Shown here: positions 39,412 to 48,221 of the stretch, one piece after another
How positions within the stretch are numbered: the stretch's first letter is position 1
Layout: the number at the start of each line of letters is the position of its first letter
NCBI GenBank assembly: GCA_013364255.1
Contig: CP054936.1
Span: 7,706,353-7,770,352, forward strand
Length of the DNA stretch: 64,000 bases
Reading direction: 5' to 3'
DNA from: Streptomyces seoulensis
GTDB lineage: Bacteria; Actinomycetota; Actinomycetes; Streptomycetales; Streptomycetaceae
Made by a program: the position numbers and the translations under genes
Notes under the pieces: model-generated
The model's input: the letters and a program-made list of their open reading frames with translations, nothing else
Told to the model about the DNA's origin: nothing
Database searches by the model: none

Positions 39412-41355
39412 TCACAGCGGACGCCGCCGCCGCGCGACCTCACGGACATAGCGTGCGCGCGCCCGGACCGCCGCCGGCCGGGCGGCCACCTCCGCCACCG
39501 GCACGTCCCACCACGCCTCGGCCGCCGGCCCGACCCCGGCCGGGTCCGTCTCGACGTACACGCACGTCGGCCGGTCGGCGGCGCGCGCCGTGCGCAGGGC
39601 CGCGCGCAGCTCCGCCACCGTCCGGGCGCGCAGGACGTCCATGCCGAGGCTGGCGGCGTTGGCGGCCAGGTCCACCGGCAGCGGCGCACCGCTGAACGCG
39701 CCGTCCCGGGCCCGGCGGCGGTACGCCGTGCCGAACCGTTCGGCGCCCACCGACTCCGACAGGCCGCCGATGGACGCGTACCCGTGGTTCTGGATCAGCA
39801 CCACCTTGATCGGCAGTTCCTCCTGGACGGCGGTGACGATCTCGGTCGGCATCATCAGATACGTCCCGTCGCCGACCAGCGCCCACACCGGGGCGTCCGG
39901 CGCGGCCTGCCGCACGCCGATCGCGGCGGGGATCTCGTAGCCCATGCAGGAATAGCCGTACTCCACGTGGTACTGGCGGGGCGAGCGGGCCCGCCACAGC
40001 TTGTGCAGGTCGCCGGGGAGGGAGCCGGCCGCGTTGATCACCACGTCCGTGTCGTCGACCACCGCGTCCAGCGCGCCCAGCACCTGCGTCTGGGTCGGCA
40101 CCGCGCTGTCGTCCGGCGCGCGGTACGCCGCCTCGACCACTCGCTCCCAGCGCTCCTTGCCCGCCCGGTACTCGGCCTCGTAGGCGGCGGTCACCCGGTG
40201 CCCGGCCAGCGCCCCGGCCAGCGCGGTCAGCCCGGCGCGGGCGTCGCAGACCAGCGTCGCCGCCGCCAGCTTGTGGGCGTCGAACGCGGTGATGTTGAGG
40301 TTGACGAAGCGGACGTCCGGGTTCTGGAAGAGGGTGCCGGAGGCCGTGGTGAAGTCGGTGTACCGGGTGCCGACGCCCACGACCAGGTCGGCGGTGCGGG
40401 CCAGGTCGTCGGCGACCGCGGTGCCGGTGTGCCCGACCCCGCCCACGTCGGCCGGATGATCGTGGCGCAGCGCGCCCTTGCCGGCCTGGGTGGCGGCGAC
40501 CGGGACGCCGGTGGCGTCCGCCAGCGCCCTCAGCGCGTCCTCGGCCGCGCTGTGCCGGACGCCGCCGCCGGCCACGATCAGCGGCCGCGCGGCGCGCCGG
40601 ATCGCGGCGGCGGCCCCGGCGAGTTCGGCCGGGTCGGGAGCGGGCCGCCGTACCCGCCACACCCGCTCGGCGAAGAACCGGGCCGGCCAGTCGAAGGCCT
40701 CCGCCTGCACGTCCTGCGGCAACGCGAGCGTGACCGCGCCGGTCTCGGCCGGATCGGTCAGCACCCGCACCGCGTTGAGCGCGGAGGCGATCAGGGCCTC
40801 GGGGCGGGTGATCCGGTCGAAGTAGCGGGAGACCGGCCGCAGCGTGTCGTTGACCGAGACGTCCGCCGCCGAGGGGTGCTCCAGTTGCTGGAGCAGGGGA
40901 TCGGCGACGTGGCCGGCGAAGTAGTCGCCGGGGAGCAGCAGCACCGGCAGGCGGTTGATCGTGGCCAGCGCCGCGCCCGTGACCAGGTTGGTGGCGCCCG
41001 GCCCGATGGAGGTGGTGACCGCCTGGGCGGAGAGCCGGCCGAGCTGCCGGGCGTAGCCGACCGCCGCGTGCACCATCGCCTGCTCGTTGCGGCCCTGGTG
41101 GTACGGCATCACGTCCGCGTGGTCGACGAGGGCCTGGCCGAGGCCCGCGACGTTGCCGTGCCCGAAGACGCCCCACATGCCGGCGATCAGCCGGCGCCGC
41201 ACGCCGTCGCGCTCGGTGTGCTGGGCGGCGAGGAAGCGCACCAGGGCCTGGGCGACGGTCAGCCGGACCGTGGCCGCGCCCGGCTCGTCCGGTCCGCTCG
41301 GCCCGCCCGGCTCATGCGCTCCGCCCGGTTCGTCCGGTCCGCTCGGCTCGGTCAT
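39412..41355 (-). CDS. iolD: 3D-(3,5/4)-trihydroxycyclohexane-1,2-dione acylhydrolase
   Basis: 647 residues from ATG 41355, chosen because GAGAGG lies 8 bp upstream; an in-frame GTG lies three codons earlier. It is a thiamine-diphosphate enzyme: the TPP-binding motif GDGTYLM...N is in the C-terminal domain and the N-terminal part has IAGMWGVFGHGNVAGLGQAL and NEQAMVHAA. IolD opens the ring of the inositol-derived trione to 5-deoxy-D-glucuronate in myo-inositol catabolism. It is last of the iolC-iolB-iolD operon, 37 bp after iolB. An acidic Pro/Gly/Ser-rich N-terminal extension of about 25 residues is unusual but not disruptive. Confidence 0.95.
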   Translation of the reverse strand: MTEPSGPDEPGGAHEPGGPSGPDEPGAATVRLTVAQALVRFLAAQHTERDGVRRRLIAGMWGVFGHGNVAGLGQALVDHADVMPYHQGRNEQAMVHAAVGYARQLGRLSAQAVTTSIGPGATNLVTGAALATINRLPVLLLPGDYFAGHVADPLLQQLEHPSAADVSVNDTLRPVSRYFDRITRPEALIASALNAVRVLTDPAETGAVTLALPQDVQAEAFDWPARFFAERVWRVRRPAPDPAELAGAAAAIRRAARPLIVAGGGVRHSAAEDALRALADATGVPVAATQAGKGALRHDHPADVGGVGHTGTAVADDLARTADLVVGVGTRYTDFTTASGTLFQNPDVRFVNLNITAFDAHKLAAATLVCDARAGLTALAGALAGHRVTAAYEAEYRAGKERWERVVEAAYRAPDDSAVPTQTQVLGALDAVVDDTDVVINAAGSLPGDLHKLWRARSPRQYHVEYGYSCMGYEIPAAIGVRQAAPDAPVWALVGDGTYLMMPTEIVTAVQEELPIKVVLIQNHGYASIGGLSESVGAERFGTAYRRRARDGAFSGAPLPVDLAANAASLGMDVLRARTVAELRAALRTARAADRPTCVYVETDPAGVGPAAEAWWDVPVAEVAARPAAVRARARYVREVARRRRPL

Positions 41356-41392
41356 GGTCGGCACCTCTCTGGGATCTCTGGGGTCGGGGAGT

Positions 41393-42286
41393 TCACCGGG
41401 CGGGGGCCGTGTACAGGGGCAGCCGGGGGTCGACGGGCTGGCCGGGCCAGGTGTCGCGGACCCAGGCGTGGTCCGGGTGGTCGCGGATCAGCCAGGCGCG
41501 CTCGGGGTCGGGACCCGCCATGACGTTGAGGTAGTACATGTGGTGGCCGGGCACGGCCATCGACGGCCCGTGCCAGCCGTCCGGGATCAGGACGACGTCT
41601 CCGCCGCGCACCTCGGCCAGCACGTCCATGCCCCGCCCTCGCCCCGACGGCGTGACCCGCTGGTAGCCGAGGCCCGGAGCGCCCTGGTGGGCGGCGAACT
41701 CGAAGTAGTAGACCTCCTCCAGCACCGACTCCTCGCCCGGGCGGTGCTCGTCGTGCTTGTGCGGCGGGAAGGAGGACCAGTTGCCGCCCGGCGTGAGCAC
41801 CTCGACCGCGATCAGCTTGTCGCACGCGAACACCCCGGCCGCCGCGAAGTTGTTGACCTGCCGGGAGCAGGCGCCGCCGCCGCGGAGCTCCACCGGCACG
41901 CCGGACGCGGGGCCGTGACGGGCGGGCAGCCGCCGGGTGCAGCGGGCGCCGGTGAGCGCGAACCGTCCGCCGCCGGGTGCCGAGAGGGTCGTACGGGCGT
42001 CGCGCGGCACGTAGGCGAAGTCGCTCACCCCGTCGAACACGCTGTCGCGGCCGGTGAGACGGAACGCGTCGTGACCGAAGTCGTCGGCCACGCTCACCGT
42101 GCAGCCGCCGCTCAGCGGGAGCACGATCCACTCGCTGTCGCCGGTGTCGAAGCCGTGCGAACCGCCGGGGGGCAGCTCCAGCACGCGCAGGTGGGCGTGG
42201 CCCCAGCCGGCAGACTCGGGAGTGACGGCCACGGCGTAGGGGCCGTGGGCGGCCCGGCCGGCGGGCAGGTGGTACGGGCTGGTCAT
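41393..42286 (-). CDS. iolB: 5-deoxy-glucuronate isomerase
   Basis: 297 residues with a bicupin layout. Typical stretches are SWTSFPPHKHDE-like text (here NWSSFPPHKHDEHRPGEES with the metal-binding His pair), EEVYYFEF, and VLIPDGWHGPSMAVPGHHMYYLNVMAG. IolB converts 5-deoxy-D-glucuronate to 2-deoxy-5-keto-D-gluconate. It lies between iolC and iolD, 43 bp after iolC. Confidence 0.95.
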   Translation of the reverse strand: MTSPYHLPAGRAAHGPYAVAVTPESAGWGHAHLRVLELPPGGSHGFDTGDSEWIVLPLSGGCTVSVADDFGHDAFRLTGRDSVFDGVSDFAYVPRDARTTLSAPGGGRFALTGARCTRRLPARHGPASGVPVELRGGGACSRQVNNFAAAGVFACDKLIAVEVLTPGGNWSSFPPHKHDEHRPGEESVLEEVYYFEFAAHQGAPGLGYQRVTPSGRGRGMDVLAEVRGGDVVLIPDGWHGPSMAVPGHHMYYLNVMAGPDPERAWLIRDHPDHAWVRDTWPGQPVDPRLPLYTAPAR

Positions 42287-42329
42287 CGGCTGCCTCCTCG
42301 GCGGGCGGGCGGGGTGTCGGGGGCCGTAC

Positions 42330-43406
42330 TCAGGGCGGGGACGGCGCGGCCGCGGCGGTGGCGCGGGCGAGGAGGGCGTCGACCTCCGCGCCGGTGGGCA
42401 TCGCGGCCGAGCAGGCGAGGCGGGAGGCGACCAGCGCGCCGGCCGCGTTGGCGTAGCGCATGGTCGCCGTCAGGTCCCAGCCGGACAGCAGCCCGTGGCA
42501 GAGCGCGCCGCCGAACGCGTCGCCCGCGCCGAGCCCGTTGACCACCTCCACCGGCACCGGCGGGACCGATGCGCGGGCGCCGTCACGGCGCACCGCCAGC
42601 ACGCCCTCCGGACCCTGCTTGACCACGGCCAGCTCCACTCCGGCCGCCAGCAGCGCCCGCGCGCAGGCCTCCGGTTCGCGTTCTCCGGTGGCGACCTCGC
42701 ACTCGGCGAGGTTGCCGACCGCCACGGTGGCGTACCGCAGCGCCTCGGCGTAGTACGGACGGGCCTGCTCGGCCCCGCCGGGAGGAGCGCCGCCGCGAGT
42801 GCCGTCGCCGGGAGTGCCGTCGGCGGGAGCGGTGCCGGCGCCGGTATCGGCGCTGTCCTGGGGCCAGAACATGGGACGCCAGTCGAGGTCGAAGACCGTC
42901 GTGCCCGCCCGGGCGCGGGCCCGCAGCGCGGCGAGCGTGGCGGAGCGGCTGGGCTCCTCGCTCAGACCGGTGCCGGTCATCCAGAAGATCCTGGCCGCGC
43001 GGATCGCGGCCAGGTCCAGCTCGGCGGCGTGGATCTCCAGGTCGGGGGCCTTGGGGCGGCGGTAGAAGTACAGCGGGAAGTCGTCCGGCGGGAAGATCTC
43101 GCAGAAGGTGACCGGGGTCGGCAGGCCGCCGACCGGCGTGACCCAGCGGTCGTCCACGCCGAACTCTCGCAGCGCCTGGTGCAGATAGGCGCCGAAGGGG
43201 TCGTCGCCGGTGCGGGTGATCACCGCGGCGGACCGGCCGAGCCGGGCGGCGGCCACGGCCACGTTGGCCGCCGAACCGCCCAGGAACTTGCCGAAGGTCT
43301 CCACCCGCGCCAGCGGCACACCGGACTGCAGCGGGTACAGGTCGACCCCGATGCGGCCCATGGTGACCAGGTCGAGGACCCGGGCGGACTCGACTGGCTC
43401 GGTCAT
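42330..43406 (-). CDS. iolC: 5-dehydro-2-deoxygluconokinase
   Basis: 358 residues from ATG 43406, with GAGGAG at 8 bp. It is a PfkB/ribokinase-family sugar kinase: GKFLGGSAANVAVAAARLG near the N-terminus and the catalytic NGLGAGDAFGGAL near the C-terminus. It phosphorylates the IolB product. A Gly/Ala/Pro-rich insertion (about residues 190-215, TPGDGTRGGAPPGGAEQ) sits in the middle and is not part of the usual fold. It is first gene of the iolCBD operon. iolA and iolG are not in the window. Confidence 0.94.
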   Translation of the reverse strand: MTEPVESARVLDLVTMGRIGVDLYPLQSGVPLARVETFGKFLGGSAANVAVAAARLGRSAAVITRTGDDPFGAYLHQALREFGVDDRWVTPVGGLPTPVTFCEIFPPDDFPLYFYRRPKAPDLEIHAAELDLAAIRAARIFWMTGTGLSEEPSRSATLAALRARARAGTTVFDLDWRPMFWPQDSADTGAGTAPADGTPGDGTRGGAPPGGAEQARPYYAEALRYATVAVGNLAECEVATGEREPEACARALLAAGVELAVVKQGPEGVLAVRRDGARASVPPVPVEVVNGLGAGDAFGGALCHGLLSGWDLTATMRYANAAGALVASRLACSAAMPTGAEVDALLARATAAAAPSPP

Positions 43407-43663
43407 GCGCGACGCTCCTCGATCGAACCGGGGCGGCGGGGGATCGCGGGGCCGCCGCCTCCCAGGTGTAGGTCCCCAGACGTCCTCCTGTCCATGCCTG
43501 GCTTTGTACATACATACGGACCTGAGCGGGGAGGATGTCTTGACGGCGCGCCGGGCCCGCGAGAAGGATGGACCGCTCTTCCCGCCCCGTGCGCCCGCCT
43601 CCGCCGTGGCCGCCGCGGCGGCTCTCGGACCCGTACCGGCGCCTTCGGAAGGGAACTGCTGAC
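43407..43663. promoter_or_regulatory. Divergent iol promoter region
   Basis: This 257-bp gap separates iolC from the divergent isomerase gene. Its most AT-rich part, ttgtacatacatacgg (about 43503-43518), contains overlapping direct repeats tacatacatac and is the best place for an operator or -10 region. No regulator gene is adjacent. Confidence 0.45.
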
Positions 43664-44566
43664 ATGGCCCCCGTCCTCGACCGCATCCGGGTCGGCTCGG
43701 CCCCCGACTCCTGGGGCGTCTGGTTCGCCGACGACCCCCGCCAAGTGCCCTGGCGGCGCTTCCTGGACGAGGTCGCCGAGGCCGGCTACTCCTGGATCGA
43801 ACTCGGCCCCTACGGCTACCTCCCGACCGACCCCGCCCGTCTCACCGACGAGGTCGCCCGGCGGGGCCTCGCGGTCTCGGCGGGCACCGTCTTCACCGCG
43901 CTGCACCACGGCCCGGCCGTCTGGGAGTCCACCTGGGCCCAGGTCGCCCGGGTCGCCGCCCTCACCCGGGCGACGGGCGCACGGCATCTGGTCGTCATCC
44001 CCTCCTTCTGGCGCGACGACAAGACGGCCGAGATCCTGGAGCCGCCCGAGCTGACCGCCGAGCAGTGGGTCCACCTGACCAAGGGCATGGAACGCCTCGG
44101 CCACGAGGTCAAGGAGACCTACGGCCTCGACATCGTCGTCCACCCGCACGCCGACACCCACCTCGACACCGAGGCCCACGTCGAACGCTTCCTCGACTCC
44201 ACCGACTCCGAACTGGTCAACCTCTGCCTGGACACCGGGCACTACGCCTACTGCGGCGGCGACAGCGTCAAGCTGATCGAGACCTACGGCGAACGGATCG
44301 GCTACCTGCACCTCAAACAGGTCGATCCGGCGGTCCTCGCCGACGTCGTCGCCGACGGGCTGCCGTTCGGACCGGCGGTCCGGCGCGGAGTGATGTGCGA
44401 ACCGCCGTCCGGCGTACCGGAGCTGGAACCGGTGCTGGTGGCCGCGCAGCGGCTGGGCGTGGACCTGTTCGCGATCGTCGAGCAGGACATGTACCCGTGC
44501 CCCCCGGACCGGCCCCTGCCCATCGCCGTACGCACCCGCCGCTTCCTGCGGTCCTGCGGGGCGTGA
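43664..44566 (+). CDS. Sugar phosphate isomerase/epimerase, IolE/IolI-type TIM barrel
   Basis: 300 residues from ATG 43664 (GGAAGGG upstream). VGSAPDSWGVWF and WIELGPYGYLP begin the AP-endonuclease-2-like TIM barrel. Metal ligands are plausible at DIVVHPHADTH, CLDTGHYAYCGGD and YLHLKQVDP. It is divergent from iolCBD, which supports a role in inositol catabolism as inosose dehydratase (IolE) or inosose isomerase (IolI). Sequence alone does not separate these two, so no symbol is given. Confidence 0.88.
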   Translation: MAPVLDRIRVGSAPDSWGVWFADDPRQVPWRRFLDEVAEAGYSWIELGPYGYLPTDPARLTDEVARRGLAVSAGTVFTALHHGPAVWESTWAQVARVAALTRATGARHLVVIPSFWRDDKTAEILEPPELTAEQWVHLTKGMERLGHEVKETYGLDIVVHPHADTHLDTEAHVERFLDSTDSELVNLCLDTGHYAYCGGDSVKLIETYGERIGYLHLKQVDPAVLADVVADGLPFGPAVRRGVMCEPPSGVPELEPVLVAAQRLGVDLFAIVEQDMYPCPPDRPLPIAVRTRRFLRSCGA

Positions 44567-44731
44567 GGAGACCGGCCCGCAGGCCGCGGCCCGTGCCGCC
44601 GCCCGACGCACACGCGCCACACGTCCGTGACCTGGCCGCGCTACAGTCGGCCCGGTAAGCGAACCGAGCGCCAGTCCCCCGCCGGTGGCCCGGCGGCGCA
44701 GTGTCGGACACGCCCGTCGACGGGGAGCCCC

Positions 44732-45337
44732 ATGAGCACACCGCGGGATTTGATGATCGTCGCCCTGGACGTGGCGCCCGGCCGGTTCCTGGACCGCGGC
44801 GACCTCTCGCTCGCCCTGGCCGGCGCGGAGGCATACGACCTGCTCCGGGCCGGGGCGGTCCGGCTGGAGGGCGAGCGTCTCGCAGCCCGGACGTGCCCCG
44901 AACCGGAGGACCGGCTGCTGGCCGAGGCCGCCGCCGCGCTCGTGCGCGAGGCGCCGGGGGAGTCGCTTCCGGACTGGCTCTGGCGGCGCGGGCGCGGCCT
45001 GTGGTCGGCGTATCTGGCCGCGCTGGAGGCGGAGGGGCAGGTCACCTGGGAGCGCAGCCGCTGGCTGCCCTTCCGGGGCGGGCGCACCGTGCTGCGCGAC
45101 ACCGAGGCACGGCGGCGGGCCGGCTTCCGCTGGGCGGCGGACGAACCGGTGCTGGTCGCCCTGGCCGCGGCCGTCGGGATCCGCGACGAACCGACCCCGG
45201 CGGAGCCGGCGGTCACCGACGACACGGCCCTCACCGTCCTGGCCGCCGTCCACGACGCGCTGATGGAGCTGGAGGCGGTGCGCCAGCGGCGCGCCATCGA
45301 GAACGCGGCGTTCGCGAACGTCTGGCGCGGCGCGTAA
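44732..45337 (+). CDS. GPP34 (GOLPH3/Vps74-like) family protein
   Basis: 201 residues, ATG 44732 with GGGGAG before it. The all-helical pattern LMIVALDVAPGRFLDRGDLSLALAGAEAYDLLRAGAVRLEG and the late LTVLAAVHDALMELEAVRQRRAIENAAFANVWRG segment match bacterial GPP34 proteins. The eukaryotic relative binds phosphoinositides on Golgi membranes. In actinobacteria these genes are numerous and their function is unclear. No partner genes give a hint here. Confidence 0.82.
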   Translation: MSTPRDLMIVALDVAPGRFLDRGDLSLALAGAEAYDLLRAGAVRLEGERLAARTCPEPEDRLLAEAAAALVREAPGESLPDWLWRRGRGLWSAYLAALEAEGQVTWERSRWLPFRGGRTVLRDTEARRRAGFRWAADEPVLVALAAAVGIRDEPTPAEPAVTDDTALTVLAAVHDALMELEAVRQRRAIENAAFANVWRGA

Positions 45338-45727
45338 CCGAAGACGACCGCGCGCCGCGTACCTCGGCGCTCGCCGCGCACCACCGCGCTCGCCGCGCAC
45401 CCCGGAGCGCGTCACGCACACCTGGCGCTCGCCGCACGCCCGCCACGTCGCGCACGCCCGGCCGCGCCGCGTGCCGCGGCCGCCTCGCGCACGCCCGGCC
45501 GCGCCGAGCACCACAGGCGGTACCGCGTACGTCCGGCCGCACCCGACACCCCCGGCCGCGCCGCGTACGTCCGGCTGGACCGGACGCTTCCGGCCGCGCC
45601 GCGCACGCCCGGCCGAGCGGGGCACCACCGGTCGCACGGGGCACCATCGACGGCGACACGCGCCGGGGTGTGCCGGGGTGCGCCGGAGCGCTCCGGGGTG
45701 CGCCGGGAACGGTGCGCCGACGTCCCG
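45338..45727. repeat. GC-rich degenerate repeat tract between convergent genes
   Basis: The 390-bp gap consists largely of imperfect repeats of cgcgcacgcccggccgcgccg and relatives (for example cgcgtacgtccggc, cgctcgccgcgcac), separating the GPP34 gene and the cupin gene, which point at each other. No start codon with a ribosome-binding site and no clean terminator are visible. Confidence 0.65.
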
Positions 45728-46072
45728 TCAGAGGTTGATGGCGTACACCTTGCGGAGCGTCTCGTGCACCGTCCACGTCGTGCGGTCGCCCTCGCGCAGC
45801 ACGGCCATGTCGCCGGGGCCGACGCGCAGCGTGGGGCCGCCGTCGACCTCGATGGTGGCCGATCCGCTCAGCACCACGAACACCTCGTCCGCCTCGGTGT
45901 CGGTGACGACCCCGGGGGTGATCTGCCAGATGCCCCGGATCCGGCGGCCGTCCGCCGACTCGTGCACCACCTTGCCGGTCACCTCGGGCGACCCGGAAAC
46001 GATCTGGTCGGGGTCGAGCGGTTCGGGCACGAGGTCGGCGTCGGGCACATGAAGCGAGAAGCTGTCGGTCAT
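45728..46072 (-). CDS. Small cupin-domain protein
   Basis: 114 residues forming a single cupin barrel: motif 1 around RGIWQITPGVVTDTEADEVFVVLSG and motif 2 around LRVGPGDMAVLREGDRTTWTVHETLRKVY. It resembles EutQ/(S)-ureidoglycine aminohydrolase-like DUF861 cupins. Motif 1 lacks the classical His pair, so metal binding is uncertain. It stands alone on the minus strand. Function unknown. Confidence 0.82.
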   Translation of the reverse strand: MTDSFSLHVPDADLVPEPLDPDQIVSGSPEVTGKVVHESADGRRIRGIWQITPGVVTDTEADEVFVVLSGSATIEVDGGPTLRVGPGDMAVLREGDRTTWTVHETLRKVYAINL

Positions 46073-46272
46073 ACGCCGACCCTAACGGCGCCCACCGCCC
46101 CGCCGGCCTGGACAGAGTGTGCGGGAGCGGGCCGCCCGGACGGACACTTCGTCGCGCGCACGCGGGTGTGCACGGCCGGTCCGGCGCAGGCGTCGAAGTG
46201 GCGTCCGCGCCCGGCCCGGGTGATCGTTGACGGGACCGTCTCCGCACGCCACGCCCGCGAGGAGAGCAGCCC

Positions 46273-46785
46273 ATGGCGGACCCCACGGCGGCCGTCCCCG
46301 AGGGGGCCGCGCACGACGCCCGCTCCCTCCTGCTGTTCGGCGGGGTCTACGGCGCGGTGGTCGCCAGCGCCATGGTCGCCGCGCTCACCTTCCACGGCCA
46401 CGACTCCGCCGCCAGCCGCCGCTACGACGCCGCCTGGCTGCTGGTGACGGCGTTCGCCTCCGCCCTCGCGCACGGCTACGCCCACTACATCGCCGACCGC
46501 GGCCCCCACCGCCGCGGTCAGGTCCTGCGCGCCCTGGCCGCCGAATGGCCGCTGGTGGCGGCCATGCTGCCCACCGTCCTGCTCCTGGCGGGCGCGGGCT
46601 GGCGCTGGTGGCCGGCCGACGGCGTCGAGTACCCGGCCTTCGCGCTCAACGTCGCCCTGCTGTTCGCCCTCGGTCTGCTCTCGGCCAGATGGGCGGGCCG
46701 CCGCTGGACGATCGCGCTCGCGACGGGCGCGGGGGACGCCCTGCTGGGACTGTTCGTGGTCGTGGCCAACGCGATCATCAAGTAG
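46273..46785 (+). CDS. Small integral membrane protein, unknown function
   Basis: 170 residues; ATG 46273 follows gaggagagcagcc. Four hydrophobic helices: LLLFGGVYGAVVASAMVAAL, WLLVTAFASALAHGYAHYI, PLVAAMLPTVLLLAGAGW and the C-terminal pair around FALNVALLFALGLL and DALLGLFVVVANAII. His and Tyr in helix 2 (HGYAHY) are suggestive but not diagnostic. I do not recognise the family. Confidence 0.78.
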   Translation: MADPTAAVPEGAAHDARSLLLFGGVYGAVVASAMVAALTFHGHDSAASRRYDAAWLLVTAFASALAHGYAHYIADRGPHRRGQVLRALAAEWPLVAAMLPTVLLLAGAGWRWWPADGVEYPAFALNVALLFALGLLSARWAGRRWTIALATGAGDALLGLFVVVANAIIK

Positions 46786-47022
46786 CGGCGGCGCGGACGG
46801 GACGTACCGGCCAGGTGAACGCGGTGCCGTTGCGGTGGTGCGAGGAGCGGCCTGCGGGGTACCTGTGACGCCGCAGGTGTGATGCGAACTGACGGACTAC
46901 GGAACCCGGTTGGGCTTCGCCCCGGTCGAGCCGGACCCGTCGCGCGGCACACCGGCCGCGCCGCCGGCCGTCCGAGGGGGACGGCCGGCGGCGCACTGCT
47001 CACACGCTGCGCACCCGCAAAC

Positions 47023-47052
47023 TACTTGAGTAACGCAACGATATGGTAAACT
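47023..47052 (+). promoter_or_regulatory. Leaderless-type promoter and possible operator of the MarR gene
   Basis: TTGAGT (47026-47031) and TAAACT (47047-47052) could be -35 and -10 with a short 15-bp spacer, and the ATG follows the -10 box by 7 bp. TACTTGAGTA (47023-47032) is a dyad with TACT/AGTA arms overlapping the -35 box, a natural place for autorepression. Confidence 0.5.
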
Positions 47053-47059
47053 GGGACGC

Positions 47060-47587
47060 ATGCCCATTGGATCATCGCCGACCGGCCCCGTCTCGCCCGA
47101 GGTGGCCGAGATCGAGCGCGCGCTGACCCGGATCACCTATCTGAGCACCCGGGCCCGGCAGCACGAGAAGCTGATGGGCCTGGCCGGCGTGCCGCTGGAC
47201 CGCGCGGCCGTGGCGCTGCTGCGCCAGATCGCCGACTCCGAGCCGCAGCGGCCCGGCGAGCTGGCCAACCGCCTCGGCGTCGAGGCATCCCACGTCACCC
47301 GGACGGTGCAGCAACTGGAGAAGTCCGGCCACGTCACCCGGGTCCGTGACCCCGACGACCGCCGCGCACAGCGCATCCAGCTCACCGAGGCGGGCCGGGA
47401 CGCCATCGCCCGCATCCGCGAGGTCGGCGCCCGCGGCATGGAGGTCGCCCTGTCCGGCTGGTCGGCCGAGGAACTGCACCAGCTCGCCACCCTGTTCCAC
47501 CGCATGGTCGACGACTTCGTCGCGTACGCCAAGGACGTGGACCCCGAGCACGAGGGCGCCGCGGAACCCGCCCCGACCGGCCGCTGA
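47060..47587 (+). CDS. MarR-family transcriptional regulator
   Basis: 175 residues. The winged helix is clear: VALLRQIADSEPQRPGELANRLGVEASHVTRTVQQLEKSGHVTRVRDPDDRRAQRIQLTEAGRDA, with the DxRxxR-type wing (DPDDRRAQ) conserved. Helices on both sides form the dimer interface. The mRNA may be leaderless. The gene is immediately upstream of tRNA-Pro and has no obvious target gene in the same operon, so it may autoregulate or act elsewhere. Confidence 0.9.
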   Translation: MPIGSSPTGPVSPEVAEIERALTRITYLSTRARQHEKLMGLAGVPLDRAAVALLRQIADSEPQRPGELANRLGVEASHVTRTVQQLEKSGHVTRVRDPDDRRAQRIQLTEAGRDAIARIREVGARGMEVALSGWSAEELHQLATLFHRMVDDFVAYAKDVDPEHEGAAEPAPTGR

Positions 47588-47707
47588 ACGACCACCGCAC
47601 CCGCCCGGCCCGGCGGCGCGCCCGCCGAGCGCGGCCCACGCGGGGGTACTCGTCCGTGTGCGGTAAGGTTTACCTGCGCGTTCACGCGGTTCACCGCCAG
47701 GACGCAT

Positions 47708-47832
<125 letters not shown>

Positions 47833-47834
<2 letters not shown>

Positions 47835-48221
47835 TGATCATTTTTGGCCCTTGCGCATACCTCATGCGGTCGGCAGGCCGCAGGGATCATGAGGAGTCAG
47901 CCCCTACGACACCACGCTTCGAAGGTCAGTGGGTACCAGCTCTGGGGGCCGGTGGTCGGTGCACGGATCTCGATCGCAGCGTCGACCGTGGTGAAGATCC
48001 AGGAAGAGGACGGATGCGCCCAGCACAACGGTTTCCTGGTCGATGACAGCCCTCGGGCCCGCCCGTGGCCCGTTCACGTGGTGGTCGCGCTGGAGGGCAC
48101 CCCCGGCCATCGAGCGTCCGTGGCCACGTCCGATGATGGCGCAGCGCAATGGTGTGCACCGGCCGGTCGGGGCCGTTACGCACCCCGTCGGCGGAGGTGC
48201 CGATGGGAGGGGATGGGAGCG
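47833..48221. other. Left end of the putative island, no gene
   Basis: The 389 bp before the AraC start hold an open frame in phase with the AraC gene (from 47844), but its product is unlike the family and lacks a ribosome-binding site. No integrase, excisionase or further repeat was found. Confidence 0.5.

Noticed and set aside
47844..48221. N-terminal extension of the AraC regulator back to 47844
   Set aside because: No ribosome-binding site, composition unlike the family, and the extension starts only 12 bp after the tRNA terminator.
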